DNA of 64,000 nt, taken from positions 1,566,571 to 1,630,570 of the forward strand of contig CP084167.1 in assembly GCA_021513715.1 (NCBI GenBank), read 5' to 3'. Positions within the stretch are counted from its first letter, which is position 1. Every line of letters begins with the position of its first letter. The notes below the pieces were generated by a model. That model did no database searches. It was not told the origin of the DNA and saw only the letters and a program-made list of their open reading frames with translations. The stretch is from Candidatus Heimdallarchaeum endolithica (GTDB lineage: Archaea > Asgardarchaeota > Heimdallarchaeia > Heimdallarchaeales > Heimdallarchaeaceae). The position numbers were made by a program, and so were the translations under genes. Positions 42,292-52,145 of the stretch are shown here, one piece after another.

Positions 42292-43239
42292 TTATTTTTT
42301 TAATGTTCGTTCTCCCACTACATATTTAGACTTTATTTCTATTTGTTTCTGTTTTTTTGATTTTGTTTTTTTCTCTTTTACTTGATAAATCAGTCTATTT
42401 TTTGTTTCATCTACCATCAATTTTATTGAAACATTTGTCCCCTCTAGTCTTTTTCTCCACTGATAGCATAGTAGATTTAAGAACTCTTTTTCACTCATTT
42501 TCTCAGGATTTGCTAAACTGTGTAGAGCTTCAACATCTTTATAATTGTCAAAAATTATTTCATACATATCTTTTTTTTTGAAGATGACACCTTTTAACCC
42601 GTAAACATTTTCTCCAATAATTGAAATATATGCTACAACTTTAAAAATTCCTTCAAGAAATCCAAATAGTTCATCAAGTTCTTCTTGAAAAAATTCTTTA
42701 TCATCAAAAAATTGTTTTGCCTTATTCTTCCCCAAATTACTTGTCAAGTAAGTATAGATTTTATTTATCATTTGAACTCTCATCTTGGCGTCCATCAGTC
42801 TTATCCAATTTTCATTAAGTCTTGGTATTTCTATTCTCTCTTGTTTTGGTTCTTCATAAACAGCTACCGTAGTATTATTTAAACCTGTAATTACTAGTTT
42901 TTGAAACTCCTTCATAGGATTATTTAGAATCCATGTAATATCCTCATTTTCTGTTGGAGAGATTCTTGTTGAACTATGAATCCTTATTTCGCCATTACTC
43001 ATTTTCTTTATAAATCGTGGATAAATCCTAAATCTTGCCAAACTATTTTTGAAATTATTTATTATCATACTAATAAAAGCTTGAATTACCCCTTGTGCTG
43101 CAAGATCTTCTGATTGTATTACAGTTTCGATTTCCCAGTGCCTTTGCTCGTTAACTATTGTTTCCACAGAATAAAGTAACTGATTTATCTCTTCTAATTC
43201 AGTTTCGTTTAGATTTACAACTTGAACCAAGTTTACCAC
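42292..43239 (-). CDS. Hypothetical protein, mixed alpha/beta
   Basis: The 315-residue protein has no motif I recognise. An N-terminal helical part (9-60) with a conserved-looking QGVIQAFISMIINNF leads to a beta-rich middle (70-135), a long helical region, and a lysine-rich tail (KKTKSKKQKQ) near the end. No membrane segment. The start is GTG at 43239. The N-terminal pattern loosely recalls longin/roadblock-type folds, but this is weak. Confidence 0.65.
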   Translation of the reverse strand: MVNLVQVVNLNETELEEINQLLYSVETIVNEQRHWEIETVIQSEDLAAQGVIQAFISMIINNFKNSLARFRIYPRFIKKMSNGEIRIHSSTRISPTENEDITWILNNPMKEFQKLVITGLNNTTVAVYEEPKQERIEIPRLNENWIRLMDAKMRVQMINKIYTYLTSNLGKNKAKQFFDDKEFFQEELDELFGFLEGIFKVVAYISIIGENVYGLKGVIFKKKDMYEIIFDNYKDVEALHSLANPEKMSEKEFLNLLCYQWRKRLEGTNVSIKLMVDETKNRLIYQVKEKKTKSKKQKQIEIKSKYVVGERTLKK

Positions 43240-43379
43240 ACAATCAAATTCTGTCTACAGATGAAATATGAAATATTCTTTTTATTTATTTCTGAGGAAC
43301 TGAAAAAAAATTCATAATAAAGAAAGTTCGTTTCAAAATGTCACTCTTTTTAAATTATTATTAACTTTTTTCTTTAACA

Positions 43380-44708
43380 ATGCCTTTACAAGAGAAAAAG
43401 GAAGTGAGAGAGACAACACTTGTCTTGGCAGAGAGCGATATTTTAATCAAACACCGAAGAGCATATAGAAACTTAACCCAAAAATATATTATTTCAGAAA
43501 GGTTTATCACTCAACTTCCTGTGATTAATGCTCAAGCAAAAGATAAATTTGCAGATCTTCCTACAACAATTAACAAAGAGGAAAACAGGACTATTGTTGA
43601 ATTTAAACATAGAAAACCCATAAAACCTAGAGAAATATGTGCAGCAGAGTTGTCTCTATTAATTGATGACTCTTTCACTAATCGAATTGGCTATTTACGA
43701 ATTATTGATTGGCCAAGCGAAGATTTAACCGATATACATTTTTTACACACAAAACCTTTTTTTGTTTCTGCCATTGGTAAAGTTGAAAAAAACACTATAA
43801 CTCCAGCTCCTGGATTCAAATCTATCATAAGTCATGCTAGAAAAGGTTCTACCATTCGTATTGAATATCTTCCCAAGACAAAACCCATCCCCTCAATTAT
43901 TTGGACTGAGGAGTATATTATTAAAAATATATCAGAAGAATCAATAGAAGAATGTGCATTAAAATTTTTGGTCCCGAGAAATGACATAAAACAAAAAGTA
44001 AGCATAAAAGCTAATGAGAAAATAACTTTATCTCAAGATTCAGATGGAAATGCTTGGGCAAATGCTACCTTACATAAACTACAAAAAGGAGAAAAGAGAA
44101 AAATAACTCTAATGTATAAAATTGATAAAACAAGCTACTCTTTCTCTAATGATTATGGAAATATTCAGTTCCTAAAAAGTTTATCAGAACCTAGCTCAGC
44201 AGGACGATATTATCTTAAAGGATCAAAACTCTGGCCTGTTAATGATATCAAAATTCAGAAGATAGCTAGAAGTATTCTTGAAGATCAAACAGAGATTTTT
44301 AATATTGTAAAACTAATCTTTGAATTTGTTAACCAGAGTTTCACTTATGAAGCAAACGGAGTTAGATTACCTGCTGATGAAATGATTAAAAGTAAGAGGG
44401 GTGACTGCTCTGAATTCAGCGATTTATTTGTAACACTAGCAAGAGCTTGTGGTATTCCTGCGAGAGTGTGCACAGGTTACTTTTGGGGCCTTAATGGTAA
44501 ATTAGAAGGGCATGCTTGGTGCGAAATTTTCACTAAACAAGGGTGGATGCAATTAGATCCTTTGCATGGTTTTTTACATGGAGTATCATTTCAGCACATT
44601 CTTTTTTCTAAAGAATCAAATGATGTTGATTATCCCTCTTATATTGTGAAGAATATAGGTGGAGAAATTGACATAAAAAAAACATCTTATGTAGAGGTAA
44701 AAAAATAA
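43380..44708 (+). CDS. Transglutaminase-like cysteine protease-fold protein
   Basis: The 442-residue protein has a beta-sandwich-like N-terminal region and a C-terminal transglutaminase-like domain. The triad is visible: Cys343 in KRGDCSEFSDLF, His378 in LEGHAWCEIF, and Asp393 in MQLDPLHG. No signal peptide or membrane helix is present, so it seems cytoplasmic. Family members cleave or cross-link amide bonds; archaeal examples are uncharacterised. The gene stands alone between oppositely oriented genes. Confidence 0.88.
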   Translation: MPLQEKKEVRETTLVLAESDILIKHRRAYRNLTQKYIISERFITQLPVINAQAKDKFADLPTTINKEENRTIVEFKHRKPIKPREICAAELSLLIDDSFTNRIGYLRIIDWPSEDLTDIHFLHTKPFFVSAIGKVEKNTITPAPGFKSIISHARKGSTIRIEYLPKTKPIPSIIWTEEYIIKNISEESIEECALKFLVPRNDIKQKVSIKANEKITLSQDSDGNAWANATLHKLQKGEKRKITLMYKIDKTSYSFSNDYGNIQFLKSLSEPSSAGRYYLKGSKLWPVNDIKIQKIARSILEDQTEIFNIVKLIFEFVNQSFTYEANGVRLPADEMIKSKRGDCSEFSDLFVTLARACGIPARVCTGYFWGLNGKLEGHAWCEIFTKQGWMQLDPLHGFLHGVSFQHILFSKESNDVDYPSYIVKNIGGEIDIKKTSYVEVKK

Positions 44709-44736
44709 GATTGACTTTTTAATAGATGAAGTTTAT

Positions 44737-45336
44737 TTATTTTTTTTCCAAACTAGATATAACACTTTCTAAAATTTGTTTTTCTTCATCATTTTCTTCT
44801 TTAATCATTAGATCCCAAAGGATGGGCAGTGATTCTTTTGTTGCATAAATACGCACTAAACTTAGAGCTAGTTTTTTAGGAAAAGAATTGTTTTCATTTG
44901 CAATTATGTTTAACAAAAATTTTTCCAACTGTTCATTATCTAGTTTTTTCTTTTCATGAATTTTCCTCAAAGCAGTCCCTTTAATGATACTTGATGAACC
45001 TGTCCTTACTTCTTTCACAAGAAAATCTTTACTATTAAAATTCTCATAATCACCTAAAGTTTCAATTATGGCAATTTTCACGCTTTCATCCTTTTCTCTA
45101 TAATAAATCCTTTCAAGTTTTTCTCCATTATCTTTTGTATCGTAATTTTTTAATTGAATTGCAGCTAAAACTCTAATTTTGTAAAATTTCTCTTTTTCTA
45201 ATATATCTAACAAAAAATCTGCAATATCTGGATCACATAAAGTATTCCACTTAATAAGTTGGTCGATTTTTTCTTTATCTGTACCATTTCTAAACTTATA
45301 TTTTATTCTTGAAGGTTCAATCTTCATCAAGAACAT
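44737..45336 (-). CDS. HEAT-repeat-like protein
   Basis: The 199-residue protein is helical with repeated ~30-residue units: DPDIADFLLDILEKEKFYKIRVLAAIQL, DESVKIAIIETLGDY and KKLALSLVRIYATKESLPILWDLM. These resemble HEAT/PBS-lyase-type repeats used for protein binding. It lacks catalytic motifs. ATG 45336 is taken; ATG 45327 is close by. Confidence 0.7.
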   Translation of the reverse strand: MFLMKIEPSRIKYKFRNGTDKEKIDQLIKWNTLCDPDIADFLLDILEKEKFYKIRVLAAIQLKNYDTKDNGEKLERIYYREKDESVKIAIIETLGDYENFNSKDFLVKEVRTGSSSIIKGTALRKIHEKKKLDNEQLEKFLLNIIANENNSFPKKLALSLVRIYATKESLPILWDLMIKEENDEEKQILESVISSLEKK

Positions 45337-45449
45337 TTCAGTTTTTTCTATAAAAAGAAATCGAATTGGGGTTTATATAGTTCAATAGTATTATATTTAA
45401 GAGGAAGTTGACTTTAAAAATTGAAACAAAAAACAAAGAAAAAGAAAAA

Positions 45450-45989
45450 ATGAAATTTGCAATAGTTTACTTTAGCGATAAAGGTTTTACTGTTTTTTTA
45501 ACAAACATATTTGACAAAAAATTACTTATAAATTTAGAACATTATCCTACATTAATTGGGATTATGCAAAACCAAGATCCTTCTGGTTTAACTACAATAA
45601 AAGTTGATGATAACAATTTTCTCTACACCTATATTATAAATTTAAAAAACCCAGAAGCTAGAGACCCCAGACTCAAGAAAGATACTATGACTGTGATCAA
45701 CTTCCTCGTTAATAAAGAAACAAATAGAAAAATAATTCTATTTTACGATGAATTTGAGAAATTTTTAGATGATTTTTTTTATCCTGTTGTTTTTTTGGAT
45801 GACTTATATGCTATCGACTTTTCTAATTTAATTTCAAAGTTTCTAAATATAGCCTACAATCAAACTGAAATCAACAACTCTTTACTTGAAATCTCAGAGG
45901 AAGCAGTGATTTCAAAAAGAAATAATAGAAAACTATCTTTAGCAGTAGAATTTAACAAATGGATAGAAGAAAATCACCAAATTAAATAG
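45450..45989 (+). CDS. Hypothetical alpha/beta protein
   Basis: From ATG 45450 the protein is 179 residues. It starts MKFAIVYFSDKGFTVFLT, a strand-turn-strand, then has FLYTYIINLKNPEARDPRLKKDTMTVINFLV and acidic helices. The strand order could suit a longin-like fold, but no firm match is claimed. A TATA-like ATTATATTTAAG at 45386-45397 lies upstream. The TTG at 45408 would begin before the expected transcript start. Confidence 0.6.
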   Translation: MKFAIVYFSDKGFTVFLTNIFDKKLLINLEHYPTLIGIMQNQDPSGLTTIKVDDNNFLYTYIINLKNPEARDPRLKKDTMTVINFLVNKETNRKIILFYDEFEKFLDDFFYPVVFLDDLYAIDFSNLISKFLNIAYNQTEINNSLLEISEEAVISKRNNRKLSLAVEFNKWIEENHQIK

Positions 45990-46064
45990 TTATTTGTCTA
46001 TTGGACAATATTTTAAATCTGTTCAATAAACAGTCATTTAACTACTTAAAACAAATGGGATATT

Positions 46065-46982
46065 ATGCTTGAGATTAGGTTTCATGGGCGAGGAGGAACA
46101 GGAACTGTCACTGCTTCTCGTGCTTTAGCTAAAGCAGTATTTTATGAAGGAAAACATGCTGTAACATTTCCTTCATTTGGTGCAGAAAGAAGAGGAGCTC
46201 CTGTCTTGGCTTTTGCTAGAATAGATAATAAAAAAATAACAAAACGCACTCAAATTTATGAACCTGATATAGTTGTAGTACTAGATGATTCACTTCTTGA
46301 ATTAACTGATGTAGCTAAAGGTCTAAAAGAAAACGGTATATGTGTTGTAAATACAAAAAAGAAGCCAGAAGAAATACAACTATCAAAGGTAGTAAAAGTT
46401 GCCACAGTCGATGCGTCAAAAATTGCTAGAGAGGAAATAGGACTAGAAATAACAAATAGTGCAATTTTGGGTGCACTAGCCAAAAGTGTAAATATCGTTT
46501 CTTTGAGTAACTTGTTGAAAGCAATAAAAGAAGTTTTTGCTGTAAAACTAGGAGAAAGTGCAGCAGAAAAAAATTGTAATGCAGCAAAAAGAGCGTATAA
46601 CGAAACAACTTTTGGCCAATGTAAAGGAGGTAAATCTTATCAAGAGCACCAACCTTGGCTACCCACAGTCGACGAATTGCCAATTGGTACAATAATTCCA
46701 AAAACTAAAGTGAAAACAGGACAAATGATAGGGCCTGGAACAGCTAATACTAGAATTACAGGTACATGGAGTCATAAAAAGGCATTTATTGATACTGAAA
46801 AATGCATAAAATGTCTACAATGCGTATTTCATTGTCCTGAAGGGACTATACACAGAGAAGAAGATATAATTAAAGTAGATTGGTCATATTGCAAAGCTTG
46901 TGGTGTTTGCATAAATATTTGCCCCAAATCTGCAATCTCATTTATAACTGTAAAAGATATTGCAGAGATAATAAGTAAGTGA
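46065..46982 (+). CDS. Fused gamma-delta subunit of pyruvate (2-oxoacid):ferredoxin oxidoreductase
   Basis: Residues 1-180 are the gamma subunit (EIRFHGRGGTGTVTASRALA, SFGAERRGAPVLAFARI, ITNSAILGALAK). Residues 195-305 are the ferredoxin-type delta subunit with CIKCLQCVFHCPEG and CKACGVCINICPKS, binding two Fe4S4 clusters. It would move electrons from the 2-oxoacid to ferredoxin. The alpha and beta subunits are not adjacent, which is unusual. The gene stands alone, with a converging PAC2 gene after it. Confidence 0.92.
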   Translation: MLEIRFHGRGGTGTVTASRALAKAVFYEGKHAVTFPSFGAERRGAPVLAFARIDNKKITKRTQIYEPDIVVVLDDSLLELTDVAKGLKENGICVVNTKKKPEEIQLSKVVKVATVDASKIAREEIGLEITNSAILGALAKSVNIVSLSNLLKAIKEVFAVKLGESAAEKNCNAAKRAYNETTFGQCKGGKSYQEHQPWLPTVDELPIGTIIPKTKVKTGQMIGPGTANTRITGTWSHKKAFIDTEKCIKCLQCVFHCPEGTIHREEDIIKVDWSYCKACGVCINICPKSAISFITVKDIAEIISK

Positions 46983-47028
46983 TTTTTTGCAACGAAAAGG
47001 GTAAAATACTCTTCTTTTTTTTGTTGTT

Positions 47029-47922
47029 TTATTTGTATTTGTCTAATTTATCTCCCTTTTTATGAAATTCTTTATAGACATCAAAACTTATAACATCATC
47101 TTTTTTTGAGGAAAAATCTAAAGGTTCTCCTTCATCATATTCTTCATCATATTCTTCATCAAAGCTGTCAAAATCATCTTCATCTGCAAAATCTTCAAAA
47201 TCGTCTTCTGCTTCCCAAAATATCATTTCATCTGGCTCTACAAATGAAGAGTCAAAAGTGTTTAATTTATCAGATTTTAAGTCTAGGTCAAACAATTTTT
47301 CTAGTTCTTTAAGTGCAATAAGAGCTGCTTCATTATCAGCCTCAAAGGTATTACAATAAGATAAAACAACTAGTGTAGCTAACGAGTAGGCACTAGACTC
47401 CATAAGCAGGTAGTGAATTGGTCCCTTTATAGACAAATGATCTTTAAATGTTCTTTTCACTCCAAATTGTTCTGAATACTTTGTTGTAGGAATTAAGGCT
47501 ACCCATGAATCATTAGATGAATTCCTAATTTCTTCTCTCAAACCACCTATTGCTATATATCTCTTAGCTTTCCAAGAAAGAATCTCTTGACTTAATAACT
47601 TCCAAAAAACATCTGGTAAAGCTCGAATCCCGACAACAGGCACATTTAATCTAGATGTCACAAGAACAAATTTTTCTTGAGGATCATTCGATTTGATATC
47701 TAGTTTAAAAACAGTGATAGGAGCTTCAAGTCGATCGTTATGAAACCAACTTACAGGTCCCCAATAGCCAATAGAAGTAACCCTAAAAGCTTCTGCTAAA
47801 TGATTTGCAACTAGTCTTCCTACAGAACCATAACCTGAGAAGCCTATGATAACTGTTGTATCTTCATCGATAATACTAGAATCGAGAGAAAAATGTTGGG
47901 AGATTACAAGAGATTCTTTCAT
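47029..47922 (-). CDS. PAC2 family protein (proteasome-assembly-chaperone-like)
   Basis: The 297-residue protein has the PAC2 opening VIIGFSGYGSVGRLVANHL, a YIAIGGLREEI strand, and the helical segment ALIALKELEKLFDL. The family includes eukaryotic proteasome-assembly chaperones. The C-terminal ~70 residues are strongly acidic (repeated Asp/Glu/Phe runs such as DEEYDEEYDEGEP). A hydrophobic-acidic tail of this kind suggests a docking peptide. Confidence 0.85.
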   Translation of the reverse strand: MKESLVISQHFSLDSSIIDEDTTVIIGFSGYGSVGRLVANHLAEAFRVTSIGYWGPVSWFHNDRLEAPITVFKLDIKSNDPQEKFVLVTSRLNVPVVGIRALPDVFWKLLSQEILSWKAKRYIAIGGLREEIRNSSNDSWVALIPTTKYSEQFGVKRTFKDHLSIKGPIHYLLMESSAYSLATLVVLSYCNTFEADNEAALIALKELEKLFDLDLKSDKLNTFDSSFVEPDEMIFWEAEDDFEDFADEDDFDSFDEEYDEEYDEGEPLDFSSKKDDVISFDVYKEFHKKGDKLDKYK

Positions 47923-47981
47923 TTTTACCTTGAGCTAAAAAGAAAAAGGAGGGTAAAAAAATTTGTTGTTGTGCAACTTTT

Positions 47982-49421
47982 TTATTCTTTTCTTCTTACG
48001 TTTGCTTTTGAAATAAATTCTTTTTCTGCTGGCCAAAGAAGTGTGGCAATGGTGGTTAGAACTAATAGAAAAACAATAGGTATCATTAAACCAATCATAT
48101 TATAGTAAAAGTAAATATCTCCTACAAAACTATAAACGATTATCAAAGCAACGCCACCAAGAACTATTCCTATTATTTCACTTAATGACATTATAGTTTG
48201 CTGGACACTCATTGTTGTTCCATGTCTTTCTTCTTTAAAGCCTATTGAAGAACTATCACCTAATCGTCCACTAATTGCAGGAAAATATGCTGAAGCAAGG
48301 ATAACAAAAATTACAAGCAATGTAATAATCCAAGAATGATCAAGAATAGAAGATAAATCTTCAGGATCAACATAATTACCAAAATAAGAGAAGCCTAACA
48401 TAAAAGTCATACCAATCATCCCAAAAACGCCAATAGCTAATGTTTTCTTGCGACCTATTTTATCTGCAACATAACCCCATAAAGCCATTGGCGCCCCCAT
48501 AAGCAAAGTTAAAAGAACTGTAACTGTACTTCCTACATCAGCACCCGTTTCTAAGGAAATGACAAGAAAAGCCCAATTATTCAAGATTCCGATGATTGAA
48601 GCTGTACCTACTAGTGGAAGGATAATTCCTCTTCTTTCTTTGTTTGTCAGAAGATTCCAAGATGCTAGTAACTGCTTCTTTAGACTGAAATTGCTCCTAG
48701 AAATAATAGGCTTTGTTTTTTCAACTGTAAAGTAAACTATCAAGGCAGAAATTATTAGAAAAAAAGCAAAAACCAGATATTCATAAACCAACCATGAGGG
48801 TCTTAAGGGGTGCCATGATGCATCATCACTTTGACCCACAAAAAATTTGTAAAGAAATCCAGCTAAAACTACCCCAGTTGATCTCCCTGCGGTCACAGCA
48901 ACATTGTACATACCCATTCTTGTTGCTCGATTTTCATATACACTAAAACGTGAGATATAACCATAAGAAGCATTAACTTTAGCACTACCAGCAACACCAT
49001 GAATAAAATGATACACACTCATTCCGAATATTATTAGTCCATTAGCAAGAGGAACGATACCTATTAACCCTTGCCAATCAAACGCGCAAACGCCATATCC
49101 AAAGAGGACTAAACCTCCACTTGCTGTTCCAAAAAGAATCCACTTTTTTGCATCATCAATATCAGCTTTACTCCCAAAAAAGCCTGAAGAAGCGATTACT
49201 GCAAGTGCATAAGTAATCTCAACAATCATTATTGCTATATTTGCAACCCAACCCTCCATTTTTAGGTGTTTGTATATATAAAGAGGCATTAAAACTGTAG
49301 TACTACCAAAAGCAACTCGTAAAAAAAATGTTGAGATGATAATACCTAAAAAAGAAAGTTTTTGGTGTCTTAACTTAAATAACTTCTCATCTTCTTTACT
49401 ATTGGTTGATTTGTCGATCAT
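47982..49421 (-). CDS. Major facilitator superfamily transporter
   Basis: The 479-residue protein has about twelve membrane helices, and the MFS loop GYVADKIGRKKTLA between helices in the second half. A long central loop near residue 215 divides the halves. ATG 49421 (MIDKSTNSKEDE) is chosen as start. It is not closely similar to the other MFS gene at 29037. Substrate unknown. Confidence 0.88.
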   Translation of the reverse strand: MIDKSTNSKEDEKLFKLRHQKLSFLGIIISTFFLRVAFGSTTVLMPLYIYKHLKMEGWVANIAIMIVEITYALAVIASSGFFGSKADIDDAKKWILFGTASGGLVLFGYGVCAFDWQGLIGIVPLANGLIIFGMSVYHFIHGVAGSAKVNASYGYISRFSVYENRATRMGMYNVAVTAGRSTGVVLAGFLYKFFVGQSDDASWHPLRPSWLVYEYLVFAFFLIISALIVYFTVEKTKPIISRSNFSLKKQLLASWNLLTNKERRGIILPLVGTASIIGILNNWAFLVISLETGADVGSTVTVLLTLLMGAPMALWGYVADKIGRKKTLAIGVFGMIGMTFMLGFSYFGNYVDPEDLSSILDHSWIITLLVIFVILASAYFPAISGRLGDSSSIGFKEERHGTTMSVQQTIMSLSEIIGIVLGGVALIIVYSFVGDIYFYYNMIGLMIPIVFLLVLTTIATLLWPAEKEFISKANVRRKE

Positions 49422-49448
49422 AATTTTCACTAATTGTTTAGACAGCAA

Positions 49449-49758
49449 TAGGGCAAGCTTATTAAATTTATTGTTTAATTGGCGTAAGTTTTAAGATCTT
49501 AAGTGCTAATACCAAAATGGAATTTTATTTAAAACTTATTTGATTTAAAATTCAAATATAAGCGTAAGAAAATTTTAAATGTTTTAACGTCAATGTATTT
49601 GTAATAATAAAAGAAGTAGCATATTGATCTATATTGAGATACTGACTCCGATAGATTTTTATGTTCCTTCTGTGATATGCAAAATATTTAAGAATGGCAG
49701 TGTCCATAACATATAATGATATAATTAAAAAAGCTAGATTAAAAATAAAGGTGGAAAA
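49449..49758. other. Divergent promoter region between MFS and ACT-like genes
   Basis: There is no supported gene in these 310 bases. A 32-codon frame from 49695 runs into the next gene out of frame and is doubtful. A TATA-like AATATTTAAG at 49683-49692 could serve the ACT-like gene with a leader of about 45 bases. An AAAGGTGG ribosome site (49748-49755) directly precedes the ATG at 49759. Confidence 0.45.
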
Positions 49759-50181
49759 ATGTCAGAAAATAGCGTTACTATGGCAAAAATGACCAAATTA
49801 GTGGCAGAGGAACCAATCGAGTTACCTGAAGAATTTTTAGAAGCTCTTAAACCAGATGGAAAGAGTCATGCAGTGTTAATTTTAGCACCGAATACTAGAA
49901 TAATTAGAATCATACCCACAGAATCGCCCGAAGTGATAAAGATTAATATCAATATAGGAAAACTTTCTCCAGATTTCTTACGTAAGATGGGATCAATCTT
50001 TATTCGACTTGGAATCAAAACTTTGTACAGCACGGGGTTGTGTTTCACTCAAAGCGCGTGTGTATACGAAGGGTACATTGATAGTGAAGAATTAAAGGAA
50101 GTATCAATTGATACAATAAAAGACGAGTTAGAGAGAATAGAAGGCGTTTCTAGCGTCGAAGTAGAACATCTAACAGTGTAA
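49759..50181 (+). CDS. Small ACT-like regulatory domain protein
   Basis: The 140-residue protein has an N-terminal IELPEEFLEALKPDGKSHAVL segment like an AbrB-type strand, then IIRIIPTESPEVIKININIG, LRKMGSIFIRLGIKTLYSTGLCF and YEGYIDSEELKEVSIDTIKDELERIEGV. The beta-alpha-beta order suits an ACT-like ligand-binding domain. It has an AAAGGTGG ribosome site, stronger than most genes here. The ligand is unknown. Confidence 0.65.
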   Translation: MSENSVTMAKMTKLVAEEPIELPEEFLEALKPDGKSHAVLILAPNTRIIRIIPTESPEVIKININIGKLSPDFLRKMGSIFIRLGIKTLYSTGLCFTQSACVYEGYIDSEELKEVSIDTIKDELERIEGVSSVEVEHLTV

Positions 50182-50297
50182 TATGTTTGGTTCCTAAACC
50201 ATAACATGATTCTTTCTATTTTTTATTTCTTAATTGATATTTTATCAAAAATTGTGCCACTTTTCTGTAAGTTTTCAGATAAAACAAATTTGCAAAT

Positions 50298-50999
50298 TTA
50301 GGTAAGACTATCTACTTGCTCCTTTTTTTCAGAAAAAATTTCTTTTTCTTCTACTTCTCCTAGTATCCAGTCACCAAGAGAGATAGAAAAGGTTGTATCT
50401 TGATGTCCTGGGCATTCAATACGAATTGTTAAACTCTTTTTTGTTTTTTCTATAACTGTTGGAACTAAACAATTGTCTTCCAGGATATCAAGTAATGCTG
50501 AAACATAAGAATCAGAAATTGAACTAATACTTTCTTCCTGAATTTTATTTCCCAAAGGACCTAGTTTATAGCAAGTTTTTCTTCCCTCTTTATATTTAGA
50601 AATAAGTCCAGCTTCTATCATTCGCTCCACATGATGTCTTACTGTGTCATGGTGTAAATTAAGTTCTCTAGCAATATCAGATTGGTAAGTACCTTCATTA
50701 TTTGCTATACAATTGAATATTTTCTTTGCTGTTGGATGTTTTATAGCAGTAAAAGCTTTTTCAACTTCTTCAGATCTAAGGTTTCGAGGATAATAGATCC
50801 TTTTTCCACCAAATTTTAGGGATTTTATCAAGTTAGCTTTTTCTAGTTGTCTCAGATGCCAATCAATAGTTCCTTGAGGAAGGGACAAAATATTAGAGAG
50901 TTCAAAGAAATACAATCCAGGAGTTTCACAAAGAATCTTATAGATTTCTTTTCTTTGAGGATGTAAAATTAAAGTTTGCTCTTTCCTTTTGGTAGGCAT
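50298..50999 (-). CDS. Transcription regulator with two winged-helix domains
   Basis: The 233-residue protein holds two HTH domains: residues 10-75 (RKEIYKILCETPGLYFFELSNIL, GTIDWHLRQLEKANLI) and 85-150 (PTAKKIFNCIANNEGTYQSDIAREL, DTVRHHVERMIEAGLI). Both are of the ArsR/MarR-like type typical of archaeal regulators. The C-terminal 80 residues may bind an effector. Divergent from the MoxR operon, with starts about 130 bases apart, so it could regulate that operon, which is inference. Confidence 0.88.
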   Translation of the reverse strand: MPTKRKEQTLILHPQRKEIYKILCETPGLYFFELSNILSLPQGTIDWHLRQLEKANLIKSLKFGGKRIYYPRNLRSEEVEKAFTAIKHPTAKKIFNCIANNEGTYQSDIARELNLHHDTVRHHVERMIEAGLISKYKEGRKTCYKLGPLGNKIQEESISSISDSYVSALLDILEDNCLVPTVIEKTKKSLTIRIECPGHQDTTFSISLGDWILGEVEEKEIFSEKKEQVDSLT

Positions 51000-51082
51000 A
51001 ATGTCCCTCTTACAATATTATATTAAATACTTCTTTGTTAAAAAACTTTTTTGAGAAACAAGGTTTAATTCAAGAGATGATG

Positions 51083-51098
51083 AATATATATATTTTTA
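51083..51098 (+). promoter_or_regulatory. TATA box of the MoxR/DUF58 operon
   Basis: ATATATATATTTTTAA lies about 32 to 47 bases before the ATG at 51130. It is the strongest TATA-like run in the region and would start a transcript near 51115 to 51125, giving a short leader. Confidence 0.55.
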
Positions 51099-51129
51099 AG
51101 TAAGTATAGTGAGTTGTTTTTGGGTAGAA

Positions 51130-52131
51130 ATGGGTGCAACAAAGAGTAAAAAAAAGAGCACTAAAGAGATTGATATTAAAGATATTTCAATTAAAGTTCA
51201 AGAAATAAAAAAAGAAATTGCTAAAGTAATTGTAGGACAAGAAAAAGTTATTGATGCTCTAATTACTGCCGTGCTAGCAGATGGACATGTTTTATTAGAA
51301 GGGGTCCCTGGAATTGCGAAAACATTAATGGTAAGAGCCCTTTCTAAAGCTATTTCTTCAGAATTTAAAAGAATTCAATTTACTCCAGATTTAATGCCAT
51401 CAGATGTTACTGGAGTTATGGCTTATCGTCCTGAAACAGGTGAATTTTATTTCAAACAAGGACCTGTTTTCACGAATATTTTACTTGCAGATGAAATAAA
51501 TAGAGCTCCTCCTAAAACTCAAGCTGCAATGTTAGAGTCTATGCAAGAAAAACAAGTTTCTGTAGAGAAACATACTTATTCACTTCCAGAACCATTTTTA
51601 ACCTTTGCTACACAGAATCCACTTGAGCAAGAAGGAACATATCCTCTTCCAGAAGCTCAAATAGATAGATTTGCCTTTAAGCTTCTAGTCAACTATCCTG
51701 ATGAAGAGGAAGAAATTCAAATTGTTAATAGATTCACAGGTGAATATGATTCTTATGATAAATTAGAAGATGTAAAACCTGTACTAAATGCAGAAGAGAT
51801 AATTGAATTTCAAAAATATATTAGAAAAAATATCTCAATTTCTGAAGAATTATCTAAATACATAGTAAGAGTTGTTAGCCTAACCAGAGAAAGTGAAGAA
51901 GTTGCAATTGGTGCAAGCCCAAGAGCGAGTTTATGGTTGACAATCTCTGCAAAGGCTTCTGCTGCTATGGAAGGAAGAAAATTTGTTAAACCAGAGGACA
52001 TTCAAAAAGTTGCAGTAAATGTTCTCAGACATAGAGTAATAATCAAGCCAGAATATGAATTTGATGGAACTACATCAGAGATGATTATTGATAGAATAAT
52101 AAAACATACTCCAGCACCTGTGGTAAAATAA
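51130..52131 (+). CDS. moxR: MoxR family AAA+ ATPase
   Basis: The 333-residue AAA+ protein has Walker A GVPGIAKT at 58-65, Walker B LLADEINRAPPKTQAA, sensor segment FATQNPLEQEGTYPLPEAQIDRF and the C-terminal lid with GASPRASLWLTISAKA. MoxR ATPases act as chaperones that insert metals or mature partner complexes, and are usually paired with DUF58/VWA proteins, as here (56599). ATG 51130 is preferred to GTG 51109. First gene of a seven-gene co-directional operon ending at 61796. Confidence 0.93.
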   Translation: MGATKSKKKSTKEIDIKDISIKVQEIKKEIAKVIVGQEKVIDALITAVLADGHVLLEGVPGIAKTLMVRALSKAISSEFKRIQFTPDLMPSDVTGVMAYRPETGEFYFKQGPVFTNILLADEINRAPPKTQAAMLESMQEKQVSVEKHTYSLPEPFLTFATQNPLEQEGTYPLPEAQIDRFAFKLLVNYPDEEEEIQIVNRFTGEYDSYDKLEDVKPVLNAEEIIEFQKYIRKNISISEELSKYIVRVVSLTRESEEVAIGASPRASLWLTISAKASAAMEGRKFVKPEDIQKVAVNVLRHRVIIKPEYEFDGTTSEMIIDRIIKHTPAPVVK

Positions 52132-52145
52132 TAAAGGCGATTAAA

